From the NCBI RefSeq assembly GCF_018362975.1, contig NZ_CP074371.1:7068001-7132000 (forward strand): a stretch of 64,000 bases of DNA, given 5' to 3'. Numbering within the stretch: the stretch's first letter is position 1; each line of letters starts with the position of its first letter. The translations under genes and the position numbers were made by a program. Positions 19,584-31,420 of the stretch are shown in pieces. The notes under the pieces were generated by a model. That model was not told where the DNA came from, ran no database searches, and saw only the letters and a list, made by a program, of their open reading frames with translations. Source of the DNA: Nocardia tengchongensis (GTDB taxonomy: Bacteria > Actinomycetota > Actinomycetes > Mycobacteriales > Mycobacteriaceae).

Positions 19584-21542
19584 CTACACCTCGATCCACG
19601 AGCCCATGGTGACCGTGCGGTCCCGGGGCAGCGAAAAGTGTTCGGCTGCGTCGGCGGTGATGTGGGAGGTGGCGATGAACAGGCGTTTGCGCCACAGCGC
19701 CATGGTGGGTTCGTCGCCGCGCCGCAGCTCGATCTTGGACAGGAAGAACGACGCGTGGTCCAGGTCGAGAACGCCTTCGGTTTCCGCGGGGTCGAGGAGT
19801 CGTAGCGCCGCGGGGACGTCGGGTGTGTCCATGTATCCGTAGCTCGCGGTGACGTGGATGATGCCGTCGTCGGCGTAGCCGAGGTGGTCGATCGAGATGC
19901 GTTGCGCCGCAGGGACGCGCGGCACCAGTCCGGTGTGGATGGTCAGGATGACGACCTGGCGGTGGCGGACGTGATTGTGTTCGACGTTGGCGCGCATGGC
20001 CAGTGGCGCGGTCTCCTTGCCGCGATTGAGGAAGATCGCGGTGCCGGGGACGGTGGCCACCGTCTCGTGATCGGTGCGCACTCGATCCACGAATTCGCGC
20101 AGGGAGCCTTCACGGCGTTCGCGTTCGGCGGTGACCACCTCGCGGCCGCGCTGCCAGGTGGTCATGATGGTGAACGCGATGACGGCGATCAGCAGCGGCA
20201 GCCACGCGCCGTGCACCAGCTTGGTCAGGTTCGCGCTGAAGAACAGCAGGTCCACCGTGAGCAGCGGGATTGCGCCGAGCGCGATCAGCCATAGCGGCGT
20301 CCCCCATTTCGCCCGCGCCACATAGAAGAACAGCAGGGTGGTGATGGTGATGGTGCCGGTCACCGCCATGCCGAAGGCGTAGGCCAGGGCCGCGGACGTG
20401 CGGAAGGCGAAGACCAGGGTCAGCACCGAGACCAGCAGCAGCCAGTTGATCCACGGCACGTAGATCTGGCCGATGGTGGATTCCGAGGTGTGCGCGACCC
20501 GCAGGCGCGGCAGGTAGCCGAGCTGTGCGGCCTGCGCCGCGACCGAGAACGCTCCGGTGATGACCGCTTGGGAGGCGATGACGGTGGCCGCCGTGGCCAG
20601 CAGCACGATGGCCAGCCGGCCCCAGCCCGGCGTGAGCAGGAAGAACGGGGCCCTGATATTGGCGGGATCGTCGAGGATCAGCGCACCCTGCCCCAGGTAA
20701 CTCAGGACGCAGGCGGGGAAGACGAGCGCCAGCCAGGCGCGGGTGATCGAGCTGCGGCCGAAATGCCCCATATCGGCGTAGAGCGCCTCGGCGCCGGTGA
20801 CCGCGAGAACGATGGCGGCCAGCGCGAAGAAGGCGATTCCGAAGTGCCCGACCATGAATCCGAGCGCGTAGGTGGGCGAGAGGGCCTTCAAGATCTCCGG
20901 GTGTTTCGTGATGCCCCCGACGCCGCACGCGCCGATCACCAGGAACCAGCCGATCATGATCGGGCCGAACACCCGCCCGACCGCGGCCGTGCCGCGTCGC
21001 TGTACCAGGAACAGCACCAGGATGATCACGGCGGTCACCGGCACGATGAAATCGTCCATTCCGGACGAAACAGTCTTCATGCCTTCGACCGCCGACAGCA
21101 CCGAGATCGCGGGCGTGATCATGCTGTCGCCCAGGAACAGTGACGCGCCGAAGATGCCCAGCGCCGCCAGCATCATCGCGGTCCGCCGCCCACCCGGCAA
21201 CGTCCACCGCCGCAACAGGGTGATGAGCGCCATGATGCCGCCCTCACCTTCGTTGTCGGCGCGCATGGCCAGCAGAACGTAAGTGACGGTCACGATGATC
21301 ATCACAGACCAGAAGATCAGGGAGACGATGCCGAAGATGTTGTCCCGGCTGACCGGAACCGGATGCGGGTCATCGGGATTGAACACGGTCTGCAGGGTGT
21401 AGATCGGACTGGTCCCGATATCGCCGAACACCACCCCGAGCGCCCCGACCGTCAGGGCGAGACGCGATCCGGCATGCCCACCGGACGCCGGCGCCGCCGA
21501 TAGGTTGTCCGCCACCGTGCCCGGGGAATCCGCCACACCCAT
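19584..21542 (-). CDS. kup: KUP-family potassium uptake transporter
   Basis: A 652-residue K+/H+ symporter. The family start LTVGALGVVFGDIGTSPIYTL is at about residues 30-50. About twelve membrane helices follow, with GEGGIMAL, GDSMITPAISVLSAVEG and a cytosolic C-terminal domain ending MGSWIEV. Length and motifs match KUP/HAK/KT proteins. Together with kdpFABC about 2 kb away it makes this a potassium-uptake region. No leader structure is obvious upstream. Confidence 0.96.
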   Translation of the reverse strand: MGVADSPGTVADNLSAAPASGGHAGSRLALTVGALGVVFGDIGTSPIYTLQTVFNPDDPHPVPVSRDNIFGIVSLIFWSVMIIVTVTYVLLAMRADNEGEGGIMALITLLRRWTLPGGRRTAMMLAALGIFGASLFLGDSMITPAISVLSAVEGMKTVSSGMDDFIVPVTAVIILVLFLVQRRGTAAVGRVFGPIMIGWFLVIGACGVGGITKHPEILKALSPTYALGFMVGHFGIAFFALAAIVLAVTGAEALYADMGHFGRSSITRAWLALVFPACVLSYLGQGALILDDPANIRAPFFLLTPGWGRLAIVLLATAATVIASQAVITGAFSVAAQAAQLGYLPRLRVAHTSESTIGQIYVPWINWLLLVSVLTLVFAFRTSAALAYAFGMAVTGTITITTLLFFYVARAKWGTPLWLIALGAIPLLTVDLLFFSANLTKLVHGAWLPLLIAVIAFTIMTTWQRGREVVTAERERREGSLREFVDRVRTDHETVATVPGTAIFLNRGKETAPLAMRANVEHNHVRHRQVVILTIHTGLVPRVPAAQRISIDHLGYADDGIIHVTASYGYMDTPDVPAALRLLDPAETEGVLDLDHASFFLSKIELRRGDEPTMALWRKRLFIATSHITADAAEHFSLPRDRTVTMGSWIEV

Positions 21543-21642
21543 CCTCCTCCGCGCGGATCAGAACGGGTGCCCGCGCATCGATCCGGACAGTACCGGTCGA
21601 TCGCGCGACCTCCGGGAGGGCATGCCGATCAGTGTGGGCGGT

Positions 21643-21978
21643 TCAGCGGTCGCGAGCCGGGTCCTGCTGCTCATAGAGCGCTTCCCAGACCGCGAAGCTG
21701 GACAGCAATTCGACGGTGCGCCAGCCGCTTCCGGTCAGCCGAACAGGACCGCTGATCGCCGAGGTCTCGTCCCAGCTGCCGTCCACCTCGAGGGCGACCA
21801 GCCGGTAGGCCGCCAGCAGCCGCAGCACGCGCGACACCCCGGGCCGGCGCAGTCCGACCTCCCCGCGCAGTTCCCGCACCGTGCGCGGGCCGCGGGCGAG
21901 CAGGTCGAGCACTTCGACCACGCCACGGTGGTTCACCAGCTGACGCAGAGCGGACAGCTCGTCCGCCGGGTTCTCCAT
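21643..21978 (-). CDS. Small winged-helix transcriptional regulator
   Basis: A 111-residue protein with an HxlR/ArsR-like wHTH: GVVEVLDLLARGPRTVRELR then VSRVLRLLAAYRLVALEVDG, and TGSGWRTVELLSSFAVWEALYE. The ATG at 21978 is chosen because residues before it have non-coding character. No metal-binding Cys set is seen. It is located between kup and the PstS-like gene, so it could control either. Confidence 0.7.
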   Translation of the reverse strand: MENPADELSALRQLVNHRGVVEVLDLLARGPRTVRELRGEVGLRRPGVSRVLRLLAAYRLVALEVDGSWDETSAISGPVRLTGSGWRTVELLSSFAVWEALYEQQDPARDR

Positions 21979-22120
21979 GGCATCGACGCTAGGCGCGCGC
22001 TGCATCCTGGACGGCCTACCTTGACGGCACCTGTTCGCCACGCCCCGGCTTCTTTACCGATTCCTGACGCCTCTACCCTCGACCGGCAGGGCTGGAAGAC
22101 AACAGAATTCGGGGTTTTCG

Positions 22121-23656
22121 GTGAACGGTTTTCCCCTCGAGATCATGCTGGCTATCATCGGTATCGCGGTGCCGATCATGGCTTTCGTCTGGGAATTCGT
22201 ACTGGTGGGACGGAAACGGCTCGGGTATCGGGTGCAGATGGACACACCGGTGACCGGCGAGATCGAGTCGGTCTTCCCAGGCGTGCTGCCGCAATTGCGG
22301 CCCGAAGGCGACGGGGCGGCGCCGGAGTTGCAGGACCTGTCGGTGGTCCTCGTGCGGATCGAGAACAACGGTCTGACCGACGTGGACGGCACGGATTACG
22401 CCTCTCCGGCCAGCGATCAGGTCGGACTGCACATCCATTTCCCGCATCGACGGGTGATCGGGATGGCAGTGACCGAATTGTCCGATGATGCCCTGGGCGA
22501 CAGCCTGAAACCGGGCACCGGGATCGGGAGCCGCGAGGACGGTCAACATCGGGTCGGGATCGTCGATCTACCGAAGGTGCCGATGGATCGGGGCGATCAC
22601 TACAAGATCCTTGTGATCCTGCAGCGGACGGCCGGGGCGGGCGAATATCCGGTGCCCGTGGTGCGGGCCAAGCTGAAGGGCGGACGGGTGTCGGAGACCC
22701 GCAGCCGCAGCGGGGTGTCGCCGAAACTACTGGGGCTCATCGGTTTTCTGGTAGCGGTCATCGCCGTGCAGTTCGTGGTCGGCCTGAACGACCAGGACAC
22801 TCCCGATGCCGCCGACTGCGGGTCCGGCAAGCTCACCCTGGTGGGTTCCACCGCTTTCGAGCCCGCGGTTCGCGATGCCGCGACCGCGTACGCGAAGCAC
22901 TGCGCCGGCACGGCGTTCGCGTTCGAATTCGATGGCAGCGACCGGGGTTTGAGCCGGGTGGACGAGGACGGCAAGAACGATCCCGGGCTGCTCGCCATCA
23001 CCGACGGCCCCAAAGGGGTCGGCTACCCGAATCTGCTCCCCCGCACCCTGGCCCTGTCGCTGTTCACCATGATCGTCAACCCGAGTGTCGGCGTCCACGA
23101 TCTGTCCGCCCAGCAGATTCGCGATATCTACGCGGGCCGGGTCGACAACTGGCAGCTGGTCGGCGGCCCGGATCTGCCGGTGCGCGTGGTGCATCGGGCC
23201 CTCGGCTCGGGCACCCGCGAAACCTTCCGCAAGCACGTGCTCGGTGACGACCAGCCCCCTGCGCCGGCCGCCACGAGCTGCCGCACCCTCGCGGCCACCA
23301 ACCCGCCCGGAGCCTCGTTCTGCGAGGCCCCGGTCACCAACGACATGCTGAAAACCATTGCCGACCTGCCCGGGTCGATCGGCTACAGCGAATACTCCGA
23401 CGCCGCCAAGACTCCCGGGGTCAAGGCGGTGACCATCGACGGGCACCGGCCCGCCCGAGACCAGGTGCTCGACCACACCTATCCGTTCTGGAGCGTCGAA
23501 TACGCCTACAGCAACGGCGAACTCCCGGCCGACTCACCGGCTGCGGCGTTCCTGCGCTTCCTCACCGGCGGCACCGGTAAGGATGTCCTGCGTTCACACG
23601 GCAACACCCCGTGCGGCGAACTGCCCAACCCGACATCGTGCTCGCCGGAGAAGTAG
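22121..23656 (+). CDS. Membrane-anchored PstS-like substrate-binding protein
   Basis: A 511-residue fusion. TM1 is at about 5-28, then a roughly 170-residue domain of unknown function, TM2 at about 203-222, then a PstS-type periplasmic-binding domain (LVGSTAFEPAVRDAATAY, LSAQQIRDIYAGRVDNWQ, HRALGSGTRETFRKHV). The C-terminal half resembles phosphate-binding PstS proteins. No pst transport genes are nearby, suggesting a sensor or scaffold rather than a transport partner. GTG start at 22121. It is followed by a strong terminator. Confidence 0.8.
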   Translation: MNGFPLEIMLAIIGIAVPIMAFVWEFVLVGRKRLGYRVQMDTPVTGEIESVFPGVLPQLRPEGDGAAPELQDLSVVLVRIENNGLTDVDGTDYASPASDQVGLHIHFPHRRVIGMAVTELSDDALGDSLKPGTGIGSREDGQHRVGIVDLPKVPMDRGDHYKILVILQRTAGAGEYPVPVVRAKLKGGRVSETRSRSGVSPKLLGLIGFLVAVIAVQFVVGLNDQDTPDAADCGSGKLTLVGSTAFEPAVRDAATAYAKHCAGTAFAFEFDGSDRGLSRVDEDGKNDPGLLAITDGPKGVGYPNLLPRTLALSLFTMIVNPSVGVHDLSAQQIRDIYAGRVDNWQLVGGPDLPVRVVHRALGSGTRETFRKHVLGDDQPPAPAATSCRTLAATNPPGASFCEAPVTNDMLKTIADLPGSIGYSEYSDAAKTPGVKAVTIDGHRPARDQVLDHTYPFWSVEYAYSNGELPADSPAAAFLRFLTGGTGKDVLRSHGNTPCGELPNPTSCSPEK

Positions 23657-23675
23657 CGGTCCCCAAAATAGCCAA

Positions 23676-23714
23676 GGGGCCCGGTCGCCTTCGTGAACGA
23701 AGCGACCGGACCCC
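23676..23714. terminator. Bidirectional terminator between PstS-like gene and kdpC
   Basis: GGGG-c-CCGGTCGC-c-TTCGT pairs with ACGAA-GCGACCGG-a-CCCC around a 2-base loop. This is a long stem with one bulge and one mismatch, and it lies between converging genes. Confidence 0.8.
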
Positions 23715-23727
23715 AGCAATCGGCTGA

Positions 23728-24656
23728 TCAGCCCTTGAACGGGTACTTGCTGTCCAGGTCGTAGTTCAGTTCGACGACGTTGACCGTGGGCTCACCCATG
23801 AAGCCCAGGGCCCGCCCGCTCTTGTGCGCGTCCACCACGGCCTTGATCTGGTCGACGGACACGTTGCGCGCCTTGGCGACTCGCGCCACCTGGATGGCCG
23901 CGTACTCCGGGGAGATCTGCGGGTCCAGGCCGGAGCCCGAGGCGGTGACGGCGTCGGCCGGGACCGGGGTGTCGACCGGGGCAGCGCCCCGGATCGGCAC
24001 GATCTGGCCGGCCGAGTAGTCCTCGCCGCGCTTGGCGCACTCCACCTTCACGCCCTCGTACGCCTCCTGGAACGGAGTGGTCGCGTGCTTCGGGTCGGTG
24101 GAGCAGGGCTCGTTGACGCTGATCACCTGGGTCGGGTGGGTGACCAGGCCGTGCGCGTCACGGTCGCCCATGACCGCCAGCACCGAGCCGACGCCGCCGG
24201 AGGTGCAGTACGGCCGGCTGCCGTCCACGCCTTCGAGCTGTCCGACCGCCTGGCTGCGTGCGCAGACGGTGCTGAGCAGGCTGTGCTTGTCCTTGCTCGG
24301 ATCCGTGGCGTCGAGGGTGTCCACGATCGACTCCGGGCCCATATTGCCGAAGGCCGTATTGGTGGGGTCGTAGCCGTCGGGGATGCTGCCGTCGGCCGGG
24401 GCGGAGTTGGACGGGCGCGTCTGGAAGTACTGCACCAGCGCGTTGCCCTTGCCGTCGGTGAACGCCTGCCCGATCAGGCTGGAGCCCACCAGTTTTCCGT
24501 CCTTGGTGATCAGCGAGCCGTCGGCCTTGTCCTTCAGTCCCGGCAGCTGCGAGACACCGAGAACTACTGCGGGATAGATGATTCCGGTGATCACGGTGAG
24601 CACCAGCAGCGCTCGCAGCGCTGCGATGTGTTGCCTGATCCAGGCTGACATACGCA

Positions 24657-24657
<1 letters not shown>
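23728..24657 (-). CDS. kdpC: Potassium-transporting ATPase subunit C, enlarged
   Basis: KdpC stabilises the KdpFAB potassium pump. The N-terminal membrane helix at about 14-36 and TGIIYPAVVLG, FQTRPSNSAPADG, SGSGLDPQISPEYA, and VDAHKSGRALGFMGEPTVNV all match the family. At 309 residues it is about 100 longer than typical KdpC. The extra segment (about residues 115-220) carries four Cys and links the two conserved halves, as in other actinobacterial KdpC proteins. Its ATG overlaps the kdpB stop by one base. Confidence 0.95.
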
Positions 24658-26803
<2,146 letters not shown>

Positions 26804-26807
<4 letters not shown>

Positions 26808-28480
26808 GAGTGGATTCCTTCAGCGAGCGGGCCGAGCGCCAGCATCGGCAGGAAGGTGAGCGCGACCAGGATGACGGTGACGCCCGCGACCATGCCGACG
26901 AACTGCGGCCGGTGCGTCGGCAGCGTGCCCTCGGAGGCGGGGGTGTGACCCTGCGCCGCCAGCGAACCGGCCAGGGCCAGCACGAAGATCATGGGGATGA
27001 AGCGGCCGAAGACCATGGCCAGGCCCAGTGCGGTGTTCCACCACACGGTGTTGCCGGACAGACCGGCGAAGGCCGAGCCATTGTTGTTGGCCGCGGAAGT
27101 GAAGGCGTACAACACTTCCGAGAGCCCGTGCGGACCCGTGTTGGCCATGCCCGCGCGTTCGCCCGGCAGGGCCATGGCGACGGCGGTGCCGGTCAGCACG
27201 ATCAGCGGCGTCACCAGGAAGTACGCGGCGGCGAGCTTGATCTCCTTCGGGGTGATCTTCTTGCCCAGGTACTCCGGGGTGCGGCCGACCATCAGACCCG
27301 CCACGAACACGGTGATGATCGCGAGGATCAGCATGCCGTACAGGCCCGAACCGGTACCACCGGGCGCGACCTCACCGAGCTGCATGTTGAACATGGTCAT
27401 CATGCCGCCGAGGCTGGTGTACGAATCGTGCGCCGAGTCCACCGCACCGGTCGAGGTGAGCGTGGTCGCGGTGGCGAAGGTCGCCGAATTCGATACGCCG
27501 AAGCGGGTTTCCACGCCTTCCATGGACGCTCCGATGGCACTGGGGACGGTGCCGTGGTGCTGCAGCTGGAAGAGGTTCATCACGGTGACGCTGAGCACGG
27601 CCAGGGTCGCCATGACGGCGGCGATGGCCAGGCCCTGCTTGTTCGAACCGATCATCCGGCCGAAGGTGCGCGGCAACGAGAAGCTGATCACCAGCAGCAT
27701 GAAGATCTCGACCCAGTTGGTCCACGCGGCCGGGTTCTCGAAGGGGTGCGCCGAGTTCACGTTGTAGAAGCCGCCGCCATTGGTGCCGAGCAGTTTGATC
27801 GCTTCCTGGCTGGCAACGGGTCCACCCGGCAGGGTTTGTGAACCGGTGTTGCCCACCGTCTGGGCGATCTGGTCGTACACGTGCAGGTTCTGGATGACGC
27901 CGCCCGCGACGAGCACGAGGGCGAACACGACGGCCAGCGGCAGCAGAATACGGGTGGTTCCCCTCACCAGATCCACCCAGAAATTGCCGAGCTCGCCAGT
28001 CCGCCGCCGGATGAATCCGCGCACCAGCGCGACCGCCACCGCCATGCCGACGGCCGCCGACACGAAGTTCTGCACGCTCAGGCCGACGGCCTGGACGACA
28101 TGCCCCATGGTCGACTCACCGGCATAGTTCTGCCAGTTCGTGTTGGTGACGAAGCTGATGGCGGTGTTCCACGCCAGATCCGCGGTCATCTTGGTGCCGG
28201 GATCGTTCAGGTGCCACGGCAGCGCGCCCTGAATCAGCTGCAGGAAGAACAGCAGCAGCACGCTGATGGCCGAGAAGGCCAGCACGCTGCGCGCGTAGAC
28301 GGCCCAGGTCATCTCGACGCCCGGCTGCACGCCGATCAGTCGATAGATGCCTTTCTCGGCCTTGGAATGCTTCTCGCTGCTGTAGACGCGGTACATGTAG
28401 TCGCCCAGGGGCACATGCACGGCGGCCAGCGCGATGATCAGGGATACGACGAAGAGGATCCCCGCGACAGTCGTGCTCAC
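26804..28480 (-). CDS. kdpA: Potassium-transporting ATPase subunit A
   Basis: A 558-residue K+-channel-like subunit with the N-terminal [16 protein letters not shown], about ten membrane spans and the four pore loops of the KdpA/SKT family, for example [29 protein letters not shown] and [13 protein letters not shown]. The GTG start at 28480 lies directly before the kdpF stop, and GGAGAGG in the kdpF tail provides the ribosome-binding site. Confidence 0.98.
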
Positions 28481-28567
28481 TCAGAACCTCTCCGGATACA
28501 GCAGCGCCGCCACCAGATAAATGGCGATACCGACGGCCAGGACCAGACCGATAACGTTCTGCGTCAC
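28481..28567 (-). CDS. kdpF: Potassium-transporting ATPase subunit F
   Basis: A 28-residue single-helix protein (MTQNVIGLVLAVGIAIYLVA..., ending ALLYPERF). The hydrophobic span and YPERF end are the hallmarks of KdpF, which stabilises the Kdp complex. The GTG start at 28567 overlaps the stop of the upstream 27-residue ORF (GTGA). It abuts kdpA directly. Confidence 0.92.
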   Translation of the reverse strand: MTQNVIGLVLAVGIAIYLVAALLYPERF

Positions 28568-28647
28568 AGCCGTTCCACCCCGCGTTGGATCAAGCCGAAC
28601 AGCGCGAAGAGCGCCACCGTCAGCACCGTGAACACCACGACGGACAT
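28564..28647 (-). CDS. 27-residue membrane microprotein upstream of kdpF
   Basis: A short ORF, MSVVVFTVLTVALFALFGLI then QRGVERL: one membrane helix and a basic end. AGAGAGG precedes the ATG, and its stop overlaps the kdpF GTG by three bases, so it is translationally coupled with kdpF-A-B-C. It is the first gene of the operon. I am not aware of a named function. It may be an additional Kdp subunit or regulator of complex assembly. Confidence 0.7.
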   Translation of the reverse strand: MSVVVFTVLTVALFALFGLIQRGVERL

Positions 28648-28729
28648 CACTCGAAACCTCTCTCTAAGCGGCACGTCCCAAGATGCGCCGGAGTGAGTCA
28701 AGCGCCCGATAAGCCCATATTCGAGGTCC

Positions 28730-28781
28730 TTTACGCCTTCTTAGCGTCCCAGAGGGCCGCGTTGACGCTCCGCTTACAACG
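28730..28781. promoter_or_regulatory. Candidate KdpE-type half-site array upstream of kdp operon
   Basis: Four similar half-sites, TTTACGCC (28730), TTAGCGTC (28741), TTGACGCT (28762) and TTACAACG (28774), have start spacings of 11, 21 and 12 bases, i.e. on one helix face. OmpR-family regulators such as KdpE bind such direct repeats. Location 80-140 bases upstream of the kdp microprotein fits. The array could also serve the convergent side; evidence is sequence pattern only. Confidence 0.35.
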
Positions 28782-28797
28782 TCGCCCCGTGTGTCGA

Positions 28798-28831
28798 AAG
28801 ACCCCCGGAGAGCCCTGCTCTCCGGGGTCTT
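28798..28831. terminator. Terminator downstream of MFS gene
   Basis: AAGACCCC-c-GGAGAG pairs with CTCTCC-GGGGTCTT, a 14-bp stem with one bulge, 15 bases after the MFS stop at 28846 on the minus strand. Confidence 0.75.
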
Positions 28832-28845
28832 CGCGGGGCGACGGG

Positions 28846-30302
28846 TCAGCTCAGCGCGTCCGCCGTCTCCGGCGCCGGGTCCGCCACCGACACCGCCGTG
28901 CGGTGACCGAGCAGCAAGCAGGCGCCGATGCCGATGATCAGCACCGCCGAGGGCAGCACCATCGATTGCGCCAGCGCGGCGCTGAAGCGGACCGCATCGG
29001 CCCGGTCAGCGCGCCGCCCTCCACGGACGGGATGCCGTGCGCGGCAAGCCGGGCCGGGATCAGCGCGCCGATGCCCGCACTCCCGAGCACCAGACCCACC
29101 TGACGCGCGGTGTTGTAGACGCCCGCACCCACCCCGGCCTGATGCATCGGCAGCCCGTAGGTGGCGATGGCCGCCAGCGGCGACCACACGCACGCGTTGG
29201 CGACGCCCATGCACACCAGCGGCAGCAGCAATTGCCACAACAGGGTGTCAGGCTTCATCACCAACCCGAACCAGGCGATACCGAGAGCGAATCCGGCGAA
29301 CCCGACCGTCGGCACCGACCTCGGATGAACCCGATCGACCAGCTTGCCCACGATCGGCGAGAACAGTGCGGTGAGGAACGCCATCACGATCCACACCGTC
29401 GCGGCCCGGGTCGGCGACATGCCGCGCACATTCTCCAGATAGAAGTAGCCCGGCAGCATCATGCCCGTGGTGGCGACCCCCATGGCGGTCATGGCCAGCG
29501 TGCTCAACGCGAAGTTCCGATCCCGGAACAGCGACAGCGGCACCAGCGGCTCACCGGAGTCGCGAGCCTGCACCGCGAGGAAGGCGAGCAGCAGGACCAC
29601 CCCCGCCCCGATGCACAGCCAGATCCGCCCCGACCAATGCTCGGCATTCCCCTGCTGAATCCCGAAGACCAGCAAGAACATTCCACCCACACTGAGTGCC
29701 ACCGACGGCAGATCGAACCGGTGCCGATGCGTCGGCAGCGACGGCACGAACACCACCGCCAGCACGAACGCCACCACCCCGATGGGCACATTGACCAGGA
29801 AGATCCACTTCCACCCCAGCCCGTCCACCAGCACACCGCCGATGATCGGACCGATCAGCGAGGCCACCCCCGCCACCGACCCCCACGCGCCCATGGCGGC
29901 ACCGCGCTTGTCCGCCGGGAAGATGCGCGTGATGACCGCCATGGTCTGCGGCGTCATGAGCGCCGCCCCGATCCCCTGTACGGCCCGAGCCGCGATCAGC
30001 ATCGTGACGCTGGTGGACAATCCGCACCCCAGCGAGGCGAGAGTGAACACCGTCAGCCCGACCAGATAGATCACCTTGGGCCCGAACTGATCCCCCAGCC
30101 GCCCGGTCACCAGCAACGGCACCGCGTAGGCGAGCAGGTAAGCACTCGTCACCCACACGACGGTCGAAACTCCGGTATGCAATTCGGCCATGATCGCCGG
30201 ATTCGCCACCGCCACAATGGTCATGTCGACCAGCAGCATGAAGAATCCGAAACACAACGCCCCCAGCGTTACCCACGGATTTCGATGATTCTGAGCCGCC
30301 AC
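28846..30302 (-). CDS. MFS drug-efflux transporter (DHA2-type), frameshifted near C-terminus
   Basis: Proton-driven multidrug efflux pump. It has the DHA2 motif LVDMTIVAVANPAI in TM1, the motif-A loop GRLGDQFGPK, AAMGAWGSVAGVASLIGPIIGG (motif C-like) and up to 14 spans. The frame breaks at the CCC run 29001-29003. Adding one base joins GGALTG to ADAVRFSAALAQSMVLPSAV and a natural end, giving 485 residues. GTG start at 30302. It is divergent from a TetR gene that probably represses it. Confidence 0.88.
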
Positions 30303-30637
30303 AATCTCACTCCCCTCAACAGACCTCTATCGAGCTGTCCGGACGATAGGGTTCGGCCGCGGCGGCCGGAAACCCCACGAGCGACGAATCGTGACGGCTG
30401 ACCGAAGGCCCTCGGCCGAGTTGCCTTGCGCCGCAGCTCGAGCCGCCTCCTGAGCCGACCGCCCGGCGTTACGAAAGCCCCCGGGCAACTCCGAGATCGC
30501 GTTACGAATGAACGAATTCGTTACGGCACCTTCCGGCGAGCGGACGCGCCACACACCGCCTACGTGGCAGCATCCGACATCGCGTGAGACCATCGCTGGG
30601 CCAAGCCGTCCCGAAACCCGGAAGCCCTGCTCCCCTC
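30303..30637. promoter_or_regulatory. MFS/TetR divergent promoter region with operator-like repeats
   Basis: The 335-base region contains GCGTTACGAA twice (30467-30476 and 30499-30508, 32 bases apart). The second copy leads into a perfect 12-bp palindrome AACGAATTCGTT (30511-30522), so 30501-30524 forms a 24-bp near-symmetric site (GTTACGAA ... TTCGTTAC). This is the kind of site a TetR dimer binds and suggests autoregulation and control of the pump. No other coding potential is convincing here. Confidence 0.45.
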
Positions 30638-31420
30638 ATGCCCACCCGAATCACGCACGCGTCCGACGTTCCGCGGCTGAACGCGCGCGCCACCTACGCC
30701 CGAATTCTGGATGCCGCCCAGCACGCCTTCGCGGAGCGGGGAACCTCGGTGTCATTGGCCGAGATCGCCCGCCGCGCCGGCGTCGGCACGAGCACGGTCC
30801 ACCGCTGCTTCCCGACCAAAGCCGGACTGTTGGAAGCGGTCCTCGAACGACGGATCGAGCGGCTCAATGCCCAGGCCGCCGAGCATCTGCGGCAGCGGGA
30901 TCCCGGCCCGGCCTTCTTCGACTTCTGCATGGAAGTCGTCGCCTCGGCACCGCGGGACGAAGCAGCCTGCGATGTGCTGACGCTCGGCGACGGCTGGCCC
31001 CGCGCGCGAATCCGGGGCGCGGGCAAGCGCTTCCATCAGAGTTTGACCCTGCTGCTGGCCGCGGCTCAGCGCAGCGGCACGGTGCGCGCGGACATCACGG
31101 TAGCCGACGTCCTCGGTGTCTTCACCGCGTGCCTTGCCGTTCAACGGCGCACGGACCAGTCCGCACCGATCGGCCGGACCGCGGCACTGATTCTGGATTC
31201 GCTGCGCGCGGAACGGAATTCGGCCGGCATATTCAGCGCCGTCTCCGGCGCGGATGTCGATGATCCGGACGCACACGGCTGCCAGATGTGCGGCGTCGCG
31301 CTGGCGCGGTCGGCGACCGGGCGTCGAGCCCGGTACTGTTCGCCGGCCTGCCGGCAGAAGGCCCATCGGGAACGAACCCGGTTGGCACGGCCGTCGTCGG
31401 CCTACCGCCCGACGGCTTAG
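30638..31420 (+). CDS. TetR-family regulator with C-terminal zinc-binding-like tail
   Basis: A 260-residue protein. The TetR HTH is at about 15-60 (ILDAAQHAFAERGTSVSLAE, then STVHRCFPTKAGLLEAV), followed by a ligand domain to about 210. A tail then has C-x2-C (CQMCG) and YCSPACRQKAHRER, a double-Cys-pair zinc-ribbon pattern unusual for TetR proteins but seen on several other actinobacterial proteins. The ATG at 30638 is the most likely start. It is divergent from the MFS pump, which is its probable target. The 3' end overlaps the kinase gene by four bases on the opposite strand. Confidence 0.85.
   Translation: MPTRITHASDVPRLNARATYARILDAAQHAFAERGTSVSLAEIARRAGVGTSTVHRCFPTKAGLLEAVLERRIERLNAQAAEHLRQRDPGPAFFDFCMEVVASAPRDEAACDVLTLGDGWPRARIRGAGKRFHQSLTLLLAAAQRSGTVRADITVADVLGVFTACLAVQRRTDQSAPIGRTAALILDSLRAERNSAGIFSAVSGADVDDPDAHGCQMCGVALARSATGRRARYCSPACRQKAHRERTRLARPSSAYRPTA

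Noticed and set aside
30327..30593. 88-codon minus-strand ORF between the MFS and TetR genes
   Set aside because: Lies across the operator-like repeats, has no family resemblance and poor bias.
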